Source: an uncultured Roseateles sp. (GTDB lineage Bacteria > Pseudomonadota > Gammaproteobacteria > Burkholderiales > Burkholderiaceae). From it: a stretch of DNA of 64,000 bases. The notes beneath the pieces were generated by a model. It made no database searches and was not told where the DNA came from. It saw only the letters and a list, made by a program, of their open reading frames with translations. This document shows positions 25,351 through 36,845 of the stretch, in pieces. How positions within the stretch are numbered: the first letter of the stretch is position 1; every line of letters begins with the position of its first letter. The stretch spans positions 1-64,000 of the forward strand of contig CAMPJJ010000022.1 of the NCBI GenBank assembly GCA_946886855.1, in the 5' to 3' direction. A program made the position numbers and the translations under genes.

Positions 25351-28300
25351 ATGAAACTTCACTTCGAAGCGGACCTTCCCTACCAGTCTGAGGCGATCAA
25401 GGCCGTCTGCGACCTGTTCCGTGGACAGGAGATCTGCCGCACCGAGTTCACGGTGACCGTGCGCGCCGCGCGCTCCTACGACGACCTGGCTGCCACTCAA
25501 GGCTCGCTGGACGGCATGCTGGCCACTGAGCAAGGGGGCATCGGCAACCGCCTGACCTTGCTGGACGAGGAGATCGAAGAGAACTTGCGCTCGGTCCAGC
25601 TACGCAACGGCGTGCCGCCCTCTACCAAGCTGTCGCCGGACTTCACGGTGGAGATGGAGACCGGCACCGGCAAGACCTACGTCTACCTGAAGACGGCCTT
25701 CGAGCTGAACCGCAACTACGGCTTCACCAAGTTCGTGATCGTTGTTCCCTCAGTCGCCATCAAGGAGGGCGTCAACAAGACGCTACAGATCACGCGCGAG
25801 CACTTCGAGACGCTGTACCCCAGCGCCAAGGGCTACGAGTTCTTCCAGTACGACTCGGGCAAGCTGGGGCAGGTCCGCAACTTCGCCACCAGCCCGAACG
25901 TGCAGATCATGGTGATCACGGTCGGCGCGATCAACAAGTTCGGCGACGAGCAGGAAGCTGCGCTGGAGGAAGCCGACGAAGCCCTGCGCCGCGAGAAAAG
26001 CAAGAACGTGATGTACCGCGCCAGCGAGAAGACGGGCGGTGAGAAGCCGATCGACCTTGTGCGCGCAACGCGGCCCATCCTGATGGTGGATGAGCCGCAG
26101 AGCGTGGACGGCGGCATCGATGGCCGCGGCAAGAAGGCGCTTTCGCGCATGAACCCGCTGTGCACGCTGCGCTACTCGGCCACGCATGTGGACAAGCACA
26201 ACATGGTGTACCGGCTCGACGCCGTGGACGCCTACGAGCAGAAGCTGGTCAAGCAGATCGAGGTCGCATCGGCCACTGTCGAACAGAGCTTCAACAAGCC
26301 CTACGTGAAGCTGGTGGGCATCAGCAACAAGCGCGGCGTCGTGGCCGCCACGGTGGAACTGGACGTTCTTGGCAAGGCTGGCAACGTCCAGCGCAAGGAA
26401 GTCGTGGTGCAGGACGGCGATGATCTGGAGCAGACCACAGGCCGCGAGGTCTACGCCAACATGCGCGTAGGTACGCTGCGGGCCGCCACCAAGAGCCCCA
26501 AGACCGAGGCCCTGATGGAACTACATCTGCCTGGTGGGCAGGAGTTCCTTCGCATGGACGACAGCTGGGGCGGCGTCGAGCCGCTGGCGGTGCAGCGCGA
26601 GATGATCCGCCGCACCATCAAGGAGCATCTGGACAAGGAGAAGCGCTTGCGCCCCATGGGCGTGAAGGTGCTGAGCCTGTTCTTCATCGACGAGGTCAGC
26701 AAATACCGGGTCTACGACGAGCAGGGCAACCCGCAGAAGGGCGTGTACGCCACGATCTTCGAAGAGGAGTACCAGCGCTGGGCGAGACACCCCGACTACC
26801 GCAGCATGTTCAACGAGGTCGACCTGAGCGCGGCGGCCCACGAGGTGCACAACGGCTACTTCTCGATCGACACAAAGAAGGTCGGCGGCAAGACGGTGAA
26901 AATGGTGAAGGACACCAGTGGCAGCACTGCGGCCGACGACGACACCTACAACCTCATCATGCGCGACAAGGAGAAGCTGCTCAGCTTCGCCTCGCCGCTG
27001 AAGTTCATCTTCAGTCACTCGGCCCTGAAGGAAGGGTGGGACAACCCCAACGTCTTTCAGATCTGCAACTTCAGCACCCGCTCCACCGAGCGCTGGCGCC
27101 GGCAGACCATCGGCCGCGGCTTGCGGCTGTGCGTGAACCAGGAAGGCCAGCGCCTGCGCGGCTTCGAGGTGAACACGCTGACCGTGATCGCTAACGAAAG
27201 CTACCAGCAGTTCGCCGACAGCCTGCAGAAGGAGATCGAAGAAGACGGCTTCCAATTCGGCGTGGTGCCCGACCACCTCTTCGCGGGCGTGGCCGTCCAG
27301 CAGACCGACGGCACGCAGAAGCCGCTGGGCTTCGACGCTTCCAGGGTGTTGGCCGAGCACCTGCGCGCGCAGCGCCTGATTGATGCCAAGGGCAAGGTGC
27401 AGGACAGCCTGCGCCAGGCCCTCAAGGAAGGCAGCCTGACGCTGCCGCCAGAGCTTGAAGCCCAGCGCGCTCAGATTCTGGAGCTGCTGCGCAAGGTGGC
27501 GGGCAAGCTGGAGATCAAGAACGCCGACGAGCGCCGCCAAGTGCCAGTGCGGCGCGCTGTGCTGGACAGCCCCGAGTTCAAGGCGCTGTGGGACCGCATC
27601 AAGTACAAGACCACGTACCGGGTCCACTTCGACAACGACCAGCTGATCCGCGAGTGCGTCGCCGCAGTGATCGCCGCGCCGCCAATCAGCAAGGCTCGCC
27701 TGCAGTGGCGCAAGGCCAACATGGAGATCGGCCAGGCCGGCATCGTGGCGCAGGAAACGGGCGGTTCGGATCTCGTCATCCTGGATGAGGGTGACATCGA
27801 ACTGCCCGACATCCTGACCGAGCTGCAGAACCGAACCCAGCTGACACGTCGCAGCATCGCGCAAATCCTAGTCGAGAGCCATCGCCTGCACGACTTCAAG
27901 CGCAACCCGCAGCAGTTCATCGAGATCGTTGCCGACGCCATCAATCGCTGCAAGCGCGTCGTGCTGGTGGACGGTATCCGCTACCAGCGCCTGGGCGACG
28001 ACCAGTACTACGCGCAGGAACTCTTCGAGAAGGAAGAGCTGACCGGCTACCTGAAGAACATGCTGCAGGACGCGCACCGCTCGGTCTACCAGCACGTCGT
28101 CTACGACTCCGAGGTCGAGCGCGACTTCGCCGACCAGCTGGAAAAGAACGACGCGATCAAGGTCTACGCCAAGCTGCCGGGATGGTTCAAGGTGCCCACG
28201 CCGCTGGGCACCTACAACCCCGACTGGGCCGTGCTGGTGACAACACCCGATGGCGACCGCCTCTATTTCGTCGTCGAGACCAAGAGCAGCCTCTTCGACA

Positions 28301-28443
28301 ACGACCTGCGCAACGCCGAGAGCGCCAAGATCGAGTGTGGCCGTGCGCACTTTAAGGCGCTGGCTGTTGGCGAGAAGCCGGCCATCTACGACAAATTCAA
28401 GGATGTGGCGGGGTTGGTGGAGCGGGCGCAGACGCTTGCATGA
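25351..28443 (+). CDS. res: Type III restriction endonuclease (Res)
   Basis: A 1030-residue restriction subunit. The helicase part has METGTGKT (Walker A, near residue 105) and PILMVDEPQS (DEPQ box, near 247), and the QTIGRGLRLC motif VI. The C-terminal nuclease shows YNPDWAVLV and VVETKSSL, the PD..ExK set near residues 956-977. With Mod it should cut unmodified DNA after ATP-driven translocation or diffusion between two head-to-head sites. ATG 25351 is the start (MKLHFEADLPYQSEAI, with GGGGGTG upstream). All motifs are intact, so the enzyme is probably functional. Confidence 0.93.
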   Translation: MKLHFEADLPYQSEAIKAVCDLFRGQEICRTEFTVTVRAARSYDDLAATQGSLDGMLATEQGGIGNRLTLLDEEIEENLRSVQLRNGVPPSTKLSPDFTVEMETGTGKTYVYLKTAFELNRNYGFTKFVIVVPSVAIKEGVNKTLQITREHFETLYPSAKGYEFFQYDSGKLGQVRNFATSPNVQIMVITVGAINKFGDEQEAALEEADEALRREKSKNVMYRASEKTGGEKPIDLVRATRPILMVDEPQSVDGGIDGRGKKALSRMNPLCTLRYSATHVDKHNMVYRLDAVDAYEQKLVKQIEVASATVEQSFNKPYVKLVGISNKRGVVAATVELDVLGKAGNVQRKEVVVQDGDDLEQTTGREVYANMRVGTLRAATKSPKTEALMELHLPGGQEFLRMDDSWGGVEPLAVQREMIRRTIKEHLDKEKRLRPMGVKVLSLFFIDEVSKYRVYDEQGNPQKGVYATIFEEEYQRWARHPDYRSMFNEVDLSAAAHEVHNGYFSIDTKKVGGKTVKMVKDTSGSTAADDDTYNLIMRDKEKLLSFASPLKFIFSHSALKEGWDNPNVFQICNFSTRSTERWRRQTIGRGLRLCVNQEGQRLRGFEVNTLTVIANESYQQFADSLQKEIEEDGFQFGVVPDHLFAGVAVQQTDGTQKPLGFDASRVLAEHLRAQRLIDAKGKVQDSLRQALKEGSLTLPPELEAQRAQILELLRKVAGKLEIKNADERRQVPVRRAVLDSPEFKALWDRIKYKTTYRVHFDNDQLIRECVAAVIAAPPISKARLQWRKANMEIGQAGIVAQETGGSDLVILDEGDIELPDILTELQNRTQLTRRSIAQILVESHRLHDFKRNPQQFIEIVADAINRCKRVVLVDGIRYQRLGDDQYYAQELFEKEELTGYLKNMLQDAHRSVYQHVVYDSEVERDFADQLEKNDAIKVYAKLPGWFKVPTPLGTYNPDWAVLVTTPDGDRLYFVVETKSSLFDNDLRNAESAKIECGRAHFKALAVGEKPAIYDKFKDVAGLVERAQTLA

Positions 28444-28522
28444 CTGCAAGCTCATGTGAGTTAACTAGACAAAGCATGAGACGGTCCAGCAACTAGATTC
28501 CAACGGGAGGTCAACAAAAACC

Positions 28523-29389
28523 ATGGAAAGAACTCGAACGATTACTGTCTCATGCCTGAACCTAGCGATGCACTCGCCGCACTCCAAGAGGAGGTACGTA
28601 GAGTTGCTTGCGGCTGCGTTCTCGGCAAAGCGCATGGTGCGCCTTGGAAGCGTTCACGGCGGCATGCTTGGTTCCCTCTACGGTGCTGCGGTAGACCACG
28701 CGGAAAAGGAGTTGACCGGCGATCTGTACCGCTTTCTGAAGCTGGATCCGAACGAGCCTTGGTTCAACGCTCAAACGAAGGAGGCAGCGTCTTCCGACGA
28801 TCTTGAGGCGCTGAAAATTCCTCAGCACCTGCTTCCACACCTTCAGAGAATCCCGTTCCTGTTCAAGCCTTCGACGCACCGAATGTACCTGGTGTCCAAG
28901 GACCGGAAAGACAGCCTTTCGCCTGGGGCGGCCAAACAGCTACTAGATGGGATATTTGCCCCGCTTGCTGCCGATGGTCAATTCCCACCGGTCGAGATCA
29001 CCATCGAACCCGATAAGGACGCGCTTGACGAAATCCTCAAGCTGAAGTCACTCGAACATCTCTTCATCGAACTGGTTCCTCCAAATCCTGATGATGGCGA
29101 TGAAATCGAGAAAAGCTGGAAGGAGCGGCTGAAGAAGCAGAACGTTCGCAAACAAACGATCCAGCTTGATTCGGAGCGGAACCAGTCGATCAAGCCGGAT
29201 GCTGAGACCGTTGCCTTGGCCAAGGTCGCGGCCAGCAATGGCAAGGTCTCCGCGTCAGGACACGATGCAGCCGGAATGAAGCGGGAGCTCTCTACGGTGG
29301 ACAAACCGCTGCGTGAGCGCGTTGTACATGACCCGAACGTCGAGTCGTTGTTTGACACGCTGCGACGAACGGCAGACTACCTCGGCTGA
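28523..29389 (+). CDS. DUF4747 protein (RexA-like candidate)
   Basis: A 288-residue soluble protein with the DUF4747 layout: ITVSCLNLAMHSPHSKRRY at the start, GDLYRFLKLDPNEPWFN, then PFLFKPSTHRMYLVSKD and VEITIEPDKDALDEILKL. The order of a short strand pair, a helix and a V-x-I-x-P strand followed by a helix is similar to that of phage lambda RexA (279 residues). A four-helix membrane protein follows 11 bp later, as RexB follows RexA. An abortive-infection sensor role is inferred from this arrangement. It lies 79 bp after res and may have its own promoter. Confidence 0.65.
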   Translation: MERTRTITVSCLNLAMHSPHSKRRYVELLAAAFSAKRMVRLGSVHGGMLGSLYGAAVDHAEKELTGDLYRFLKLDPNEPWFNAQTKEAASSDDLEALKIPQHLLPHLQRIPFLFKPSTHRMYLVSKDRKDSLSPGAAKQLLDGIFAPLAADGQFPPVEITIEPDKDALDEILKLKSLEHLFIELVPPNPDDGDEIEKSWKERLKKQNVRKQTIQLDSERNQSIKPDAETVALAKVAASNGKVSASGHDAAGMKRELSTVDKPLRERVVHDPNVESLFDTLRRTADYLG

Positions 29390-29400
29390 TAGGAGACACC

Positions 29401-29976
29401 ATGTACGGGGGAGTGTTCAGCATCTACGCGCGGTACTGGCGGGCATACGGCGGCACATCTGCCCTAGTGCGCTCGTTCTACTTGCATGCAACGATCGCGA
29501 TCACCCTGATTTGCGCTAATGCCTGGATGACCGCCGGCTGGTGGGATCAGGTGACCTCGGTCTTACCCAACGTGCTTGGCTTCACGCTGGGCGGGTTTGC
29601 GATCTTCATCAGCTTTGGCGATGAAAAGTTTCGTCAGCTGCTCGCCGAACCGGAGGGCGGGATAGACGACGAGACACCGACCGCCTACGTCAAGTTGTGC
29701 TCTACGTTCGTTCATTTCATCCTCGTGCAGATCGCGGCGCTGCTTTTCGCGATCCTCGCGAAGGCTCTTTACTTTCCCTGGCCCAGCGCTCCTGCTTGCT
29801 TTCAGGCCGCCTTGCCATGGTTAAACGGTGTGACTGGCTTTTTTGGCTATGCGCTGTTTATCTATTCGCTGACGAGCGCGTTGGCGGCAACGATGCACGT
29901 GTTTCGCATCGCGTCGATGTACGAGAGCTTCCAGAGGAGCAATCGGAGCGCGGAGAGAGACCAAGAAGAGGTCTGA
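29401..29976 (+). CDS. Four-helix inner-membrane protein (RexB-like position)
   Basis: A 191-residue protein with four hydrophobic segments at about residues 22-45, 50-75, 102-128 and 140-165. There is an acidic loop between the second and third segments (FGDEKFRQLLAEPEGGIDDE) and a charged C-terminal tail. No signal peptide or enzyme motif is seen. Position directly after the DUF4747 gene and four-segment topology match the lambda RexB arrangement (144 residues, four segments), so an ion-channel or membrane-effector role is possible. It is the last gene before gyrB, which is read from the other strand. Confidence 0.6.
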   Translation: MYGGVFSIYARYWRAYGGTSALVRSFYLHATIAITLICANAWMTAGWWDQVTSVLPNVLGFTLGGFAIFISFGDEKFRQLLAEPEGGIDDETPTAYVKLCSTFVHFILVQIAALLFAILAKALYFPWPSAPACFQAALPWLNGVTGFFGYALFIYSLTSALAATMHVFRIASMYESFQRSNRSAERDQEEV

Positions 29977-30113
29977 AATCACTCGGTCAACGCAATTGCG
30001 CCGGCTGTGGCCGGCCTACGTCTCAGATCACCGCTCTCAATCTTTTCACTATCTCCGTCAGCAGTTTTTCACTTACTTGGCGGAGATTTCAATAATCCTG
30101 TCACCCGACACGC
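29977..30113. other. Island-gyrB junction with small repeats
   Basis: The 137-bp gap between converging genes contains the CCGGC..GCCGG hairpin at 30001-30015, the inverted pair ATCTCCG (30051-30057) and CGGAGAT (30081-30087), and TTTTCACT twice, 23 bp apart (30043 and 30066). None has a proper T-run. These may be gyrB 3' structures or remnants of an insertion site. No transposon end was recognised. Confidence 0.4.
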
Positions 30114-32681
<2,568 letters not shown>

Positions 32682-32690
32682 CTAGCTGGT

Positions 32691-32769
32691 GCCCCCGCTT
32701 GGCGGGGGCGGGGGGTGCGCCACACTCACCGCGGAACGCGGATCTGAGGCCGCCCCGCGGCCTCAGATC
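32691..32769 (-). repeat. Two perfect hairpins between dnaN and gyrB
   Basis: An inverted repeat with 13-bp arms (32741-32753 and 32757-32769, loop CCC) includes the dnaN stop codon. A second, GCCCCCGC/GCGGGGGC (32691-32698 and 32702-32709), follows in the direction of transcription. Neither is followed by a T-run, so full termination is unlikely. Attenuation or mRNA processing between dnaN and gyrB is plausible. Confidence 0.6.
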
Positions 32770-33887
32770 CTCATGGGCATGACGACGTACTTGAAGCCGC
32801 TGTGGTCGGGGATGCTGAGCAGCGCGCTGGACGAGCTGTCGTTCAGGTCCACGCGCACCATGTCCTGCGACATGTTGGCCAGCACGTCCATCAGGTAGGT
32901 GACGTTGAAGCCGGTCTCGATCTGGTCGCCGCCGTAGTCGATCTCCAGCTCTTCCTTGGCTTCTTCCTGCTCGGCGTTGCTCGACGCGATCGACAGCAGG
33001 CCCGGGTCGAAGGACAGGCGCACGGCCTTGAACTTCTCGCTGGTCAGGATCGCCGCGCGCTGCAGCGCGGCCAGCAGCGGCTGGCGGCCGATCAGCACGT
33101 GGAAGCGGTGGTTCTTCGGGATGACGCGGTTGTAGTCGGGGAACTTGCCCTCGACCAGCTTGGTCACGAACTCCATCCCGCTGAAGCTGAACTTGGCCTG
33201 GTTGCCGGCGAAGCGCATCTCGATCGGCGCGCTCTCGTCGTCGCCCTTGCCGCCGTCCTTCAGCAGGCGCATCAGCTCCAGCACCGTCTTGCGCGGCAGG
33301 ATCACCTCCTGCTTGGGCATCTCGGTGTCGGTCTCCGCCTGCGCCAGCGCGAGGCGGTGGCCGTCGGTCGCCACCAGCGTCAGCATCTTGCCTTCGGCCA
33401 CGAACAGGATGCCGTTCAGGTAGTAGCGGATGTCGTGCACCGCCATCGCGAAGTGCACCTGGTTGATCAGGCCCTTCAGCGTCTTCTGCGGCACGTTGAA
33501 CGCGGGTCCGAAGTCGGCCGCTTCCTGCACCAGCGGGAAGTCGTCCGCCGGCAGGGTCTGCAGCGTGAAGCGGCTCTTGCCGCCCTGCAGCGTCATCTTG
33601 CTCTGGTTGGACGTCAGGCTCACCGTCTGGTCCGACGGCATCGAACGCAGGATGTCGATCAGCTTGCGCGCGCCGATGGTCGTGGAGAAGTCGCCGTCGT
33701 CGCCGTCGAACTCGACCGTGGTGCGGACCTGGATCTCCAGGTCGCTCGTCGTGAGCTCGACCTGCCGGCCCTGCTTGCGGACCAGCACGTTGGCCAGGAT
33801 GGGCAGCGTGTGGCGCCGTTCCACGATGCCGGACACGGCCTGCAGCGCGGCAAGCACTTTGTCCTGGCTGTCTTTCAACACGATCAT
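32763..33887 (-). CDS. dnaN: DNA polymerase III beta sliding clamp
   Basis: DnaN, 374 residues, forms the dimeric ring that tethers DNA polymerase to DNA. The three-domain sequence is complete, from [16 protein letters not shown] through [11 protein letters not shown] to the C-terminal [11 protein letters not shown]. It sits 70 bp after dnaA in the same orientation, so both may be read from the dnaA promoter. The stop codon lies within the hairpin that precedes gyrB. Confidence 0.98.
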   Translation of the reverse strand: MIVLKDSQDKVLAALQAVSGIVERRHTLPILANVLVRKQGRQVELTTSDLEIQVRTTVEFDGDDGDFSTTIGARKLIDILRSMPSDQTVSLTSNQSKMTLQGGKSRFTLQTLPADDFPLVQEAADFGPAFNVPQKTLKGLINQVHFAMAVHDIRYYLNGILFVAEGKMLTLVATDGHRLALAQAETDTEMPKQEVILPRKTVLELMRLLKDGGKGDDESAPIEMRFAGNQAKFSFSGMEFVTKLVEGKFPDYNRVIPKNHRFHVLIGRQPLLAALQRAAILTSEKFKAVRLSFDPGLLSIASSNAEQEEAKEELEIDYGGDQIETGFNVTYLMDVLANMSQDMVRVDLNDSSSSALLSIPDHSGFKYVVMPMRI

Positions 33888-33957
33888 GTCAACCTCTCTC
33901 CACTGTTGGCTGTACGGGCGAACGCGGCATTTTCGCTGAAGGCGAAGGCGTTTTTTC

Positions 33958-35490
<1,533 letters not shown>

Positions 35491-35805
35491 TGTGGAAAAC
35501 TTATTCTTCGAGCGGCCCGATTGTACCGATCCGGGCCCGCGGAGTCTGGGTTATCCACAGATTTTTTCCCCCGGTCAAGTGCTGGTAATCCCCGTGGCGA
35601 CTTGCATCCGGATTGACCCTGGTGCAAATCTTTGCTGTAATCGCGGGTTTTCCGGACGCCCGGACGTAGCTTCGTGGGCCTCCGCTTTTCAAGCGGCTTC
35701 CGACATCCCCGATGTCCTCCGTCCGCGGCGCTCAAGCCCACTGGCGCAAGCCCACAGGCACGGCGCAAGGCGACGGGAAGTTCCGAGATTTCCTAGAGGT
35801 TGAAC
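35491..35805. promoter_or_regulatory. oriC: dnaA-rpmH intergenic region, likely oriC with DnaA boxes
   Basis: This is the divergence point between the leftward dnaA block and the rightward rpmH block, the usual oriC position in betaproteobacteria. A perfect DnaA box TTATCCACA lies at 35551-35559, followed by a T-rich run (35561-35567). On the other strand, TTTTCCACA (35491-35499, complement) is one mismatch from consensus and sits next to the dnaA start. Only two boxes are in this gap, fewer than in E. coli, and two more near-consensus sites lie inside rnpA. Confidence 0.6.
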
Positions 35806-35940
35806 ATGAAACGCACTTATCAAGGCTCCAAGACCCGTCGCGCCCGTACCCACGGCTTCCTGGTCCGCATGAAGACGCGTGGCGGCCGTGCCGTCATCGC
35901 TGCTCGTCGCGCCAAGGGCCGCAAGCGCCTGGCCGTCTGA
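35806..35940 (+). CDS. rpmH: 50S ribosomal protein L34
   Basis: A 44-residue basic protein, [19 protein letters not shown] and on to AKGRKRLAV, matching bacterial L34 of the large ribosomal subunit over its full length. A ribosome-binding-like AGAGG lies about 9 bases before the ATG. It heads the rpmH-rnpA-yidD-yidC cluster, the conserved neighbour of dnaA. Confidence 0.98.
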   Translation: MKRTYQGSKTRRARTHGFLVRMKTRGGRAVIAARRAKGRKRLAV

Positions 35941-35981
35941 GCCCAACGCACGACCCAACGCCAGACGACCTCGTCAGCACC

Positions 35982-36491
35982 GTGATCGGCCGCGTCGTAC
36001 GATCGGCCGATTTCGAGCGCGTGCTGGGCACGCCCAGCCGCGCGCGCAGCGCGCACTTCGCCGTGCACCACCTGGCCGACAGCCCCTCGCTGCCCAACCG
36101 CCGCCCTCCCAAGGGAACGGTTGACTTGTCCACAGGTGATGCACCGATTCATCCCCAAGCTGTGGATGAATCGCCAGCGGCAACGGTGGTTTCCACCTCC
36201 GCAGCACCGGCTCCAGCCGCGCCCGACAGGGCCTGGCTGGGCTACGTCGTGCCCAAACGGCATGCGAAGCGCGCGGTCACGCGCACGCTGTTGAAGCGCC
36301 AGATCCGCGCGGTGTTCGGCGACCTGCCCGAGTTGCCGCCCGGCCTCTGGGTGGTGCGCTTGCGCATGCCCTTCGATCGCAAGCAATTCCCCAGCGCGTC
36401 CTCCGACGCGCTGCGCGCCGTTGCGCGCGCGGAACTGCTGCAGCTGACCCGCAAGCTGGCGCGACCGCCGGCGTCGGCGGCGGCCGGCTGA
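35982..36491 (+). CDS. rnpA: Ribonuclease P protein component
   Basis: RnpA, 169 residues from GTG 35982, assists the RNase P RNA in tRNA 5' maturation. The conserved start (IGRVVRSADFERVLG), the RNA-binding block (AWLGYVVPKRHAKRAVTRTLLKRQIR) and the PPGLWVVRLR strand are present. Between them lies an unusual Pro/Ala-rich insertion (about residues 36-83) not found in E. coli RnpA (119 residues). That insertion encodes two DnaA-box-like sequences. The 41-bp gap after rpmH fits co-transcription. Confidence 0.92.
   Translation: MIGRVVRSADFERVLGTPSRARSAHFAVHHLADSPSLPNRRPPKGTVDLSTGDAPIHPQAVDESPAATVVSTSAAPAPAAPDRAWLGYVVPKRHAKRAVTRTLLKRQIRAVFGDLPELPPGLWVVRLRMPFDRKQFPSASSDALRAVARAELLQLTRKLARPPASAAAG
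36126..36169. promoter_or_regulatory. Paired DnaA-box-like sites inside rnpA
   Basis: TTGTCCACA (36126-36134) and, on the opposite strand, TCATCCACA (36161-36169 complement) each differ by one base from TTATCCACA. They point toward each other, 26 bp apart, within the RnpA insertion and about 570 bp from the perfect box upstream of rpmH. They could extend the origin or titrate DnaA. They may also be chance. Confidence 0.4.
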
Positions 36492-36518
36492 CCGGACCCC
36501 GGGTTCGGAAAAACGACC

Positions 36519-36845
36519 ATGGATCCCCGCCCCCGCCTGTCGACGCGATTGCTGATGGGGCTGGTGCGCGGCTACCAGTTGCTGTTCAGCGCCTGGCTGC
36601 GCGCGGGTTGCCGCTACAGCCCGAGCTGTTCCAACTACGCGATGCAGGCCTTGCGCCAGCATGGCGCCGGCGCGGGCACCTATCTGGCGGCCGCACGGAT
36701 CCTGCGTTGCAACCCATTCTGTCTGGGCGGACACGATCCCGTGCCCGACAATCCGCCCCGCCTGTTCACCCGATTGCTGCGTCCGTCCGGATGCCGTCCG
36801 GGGGCACCCTCTTCAACCGCCAATCCAAAAGCTTCCCATGACTGA
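36519..36845 (+). CDS. yidD: Membrane protein insertion efficiency factor YidD
   Basis: YidD, 108 residues, a small membrane-associated protein that helps YidC. The signature is present: a hydrophobic/amphipathic N-terminus (LLMGLVRGYQLLFSAWL) followed by CRYSPSCSNYAMQALRQHG and RILRCNPFCLGGHDPVP. The C-terminal tail is a little long. Its stop overlaps the yidC start by 8 bp, so the two are translated together. Confidence 0.95.
   Translation: MDPRPRLSTRLLMGLVRGYQLLFSAWLRAGCRYSPSCSNYAMQALRQHGAGAGTYLAAARILRCNPFCLGGHDPVPDNPPRLFTRLLRPSGCRPGAPSSTANPKASHD

Larger units (their letters stand above)
1..30113. other. Accessory/genomic island ending beside gyrB
   Basis: Everything left of the gyrB stop codon consists of mobility, partition-like, toxin-like and anti-phage-type genes, with more mixed codon use and lower GC than the core genes to the right, where third positions are almost all G or C. 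The switch lies between the membrane-protein stop at 29976 and the gyrB stop at 30114. No tRNA or clear direct repeat marks the border, and the left border is outside the window. That this is an island is inferred from gene content and composition. Whether it is one Tn7-like element or a stack of several insertions is not resolved. Confidence 0.75.
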
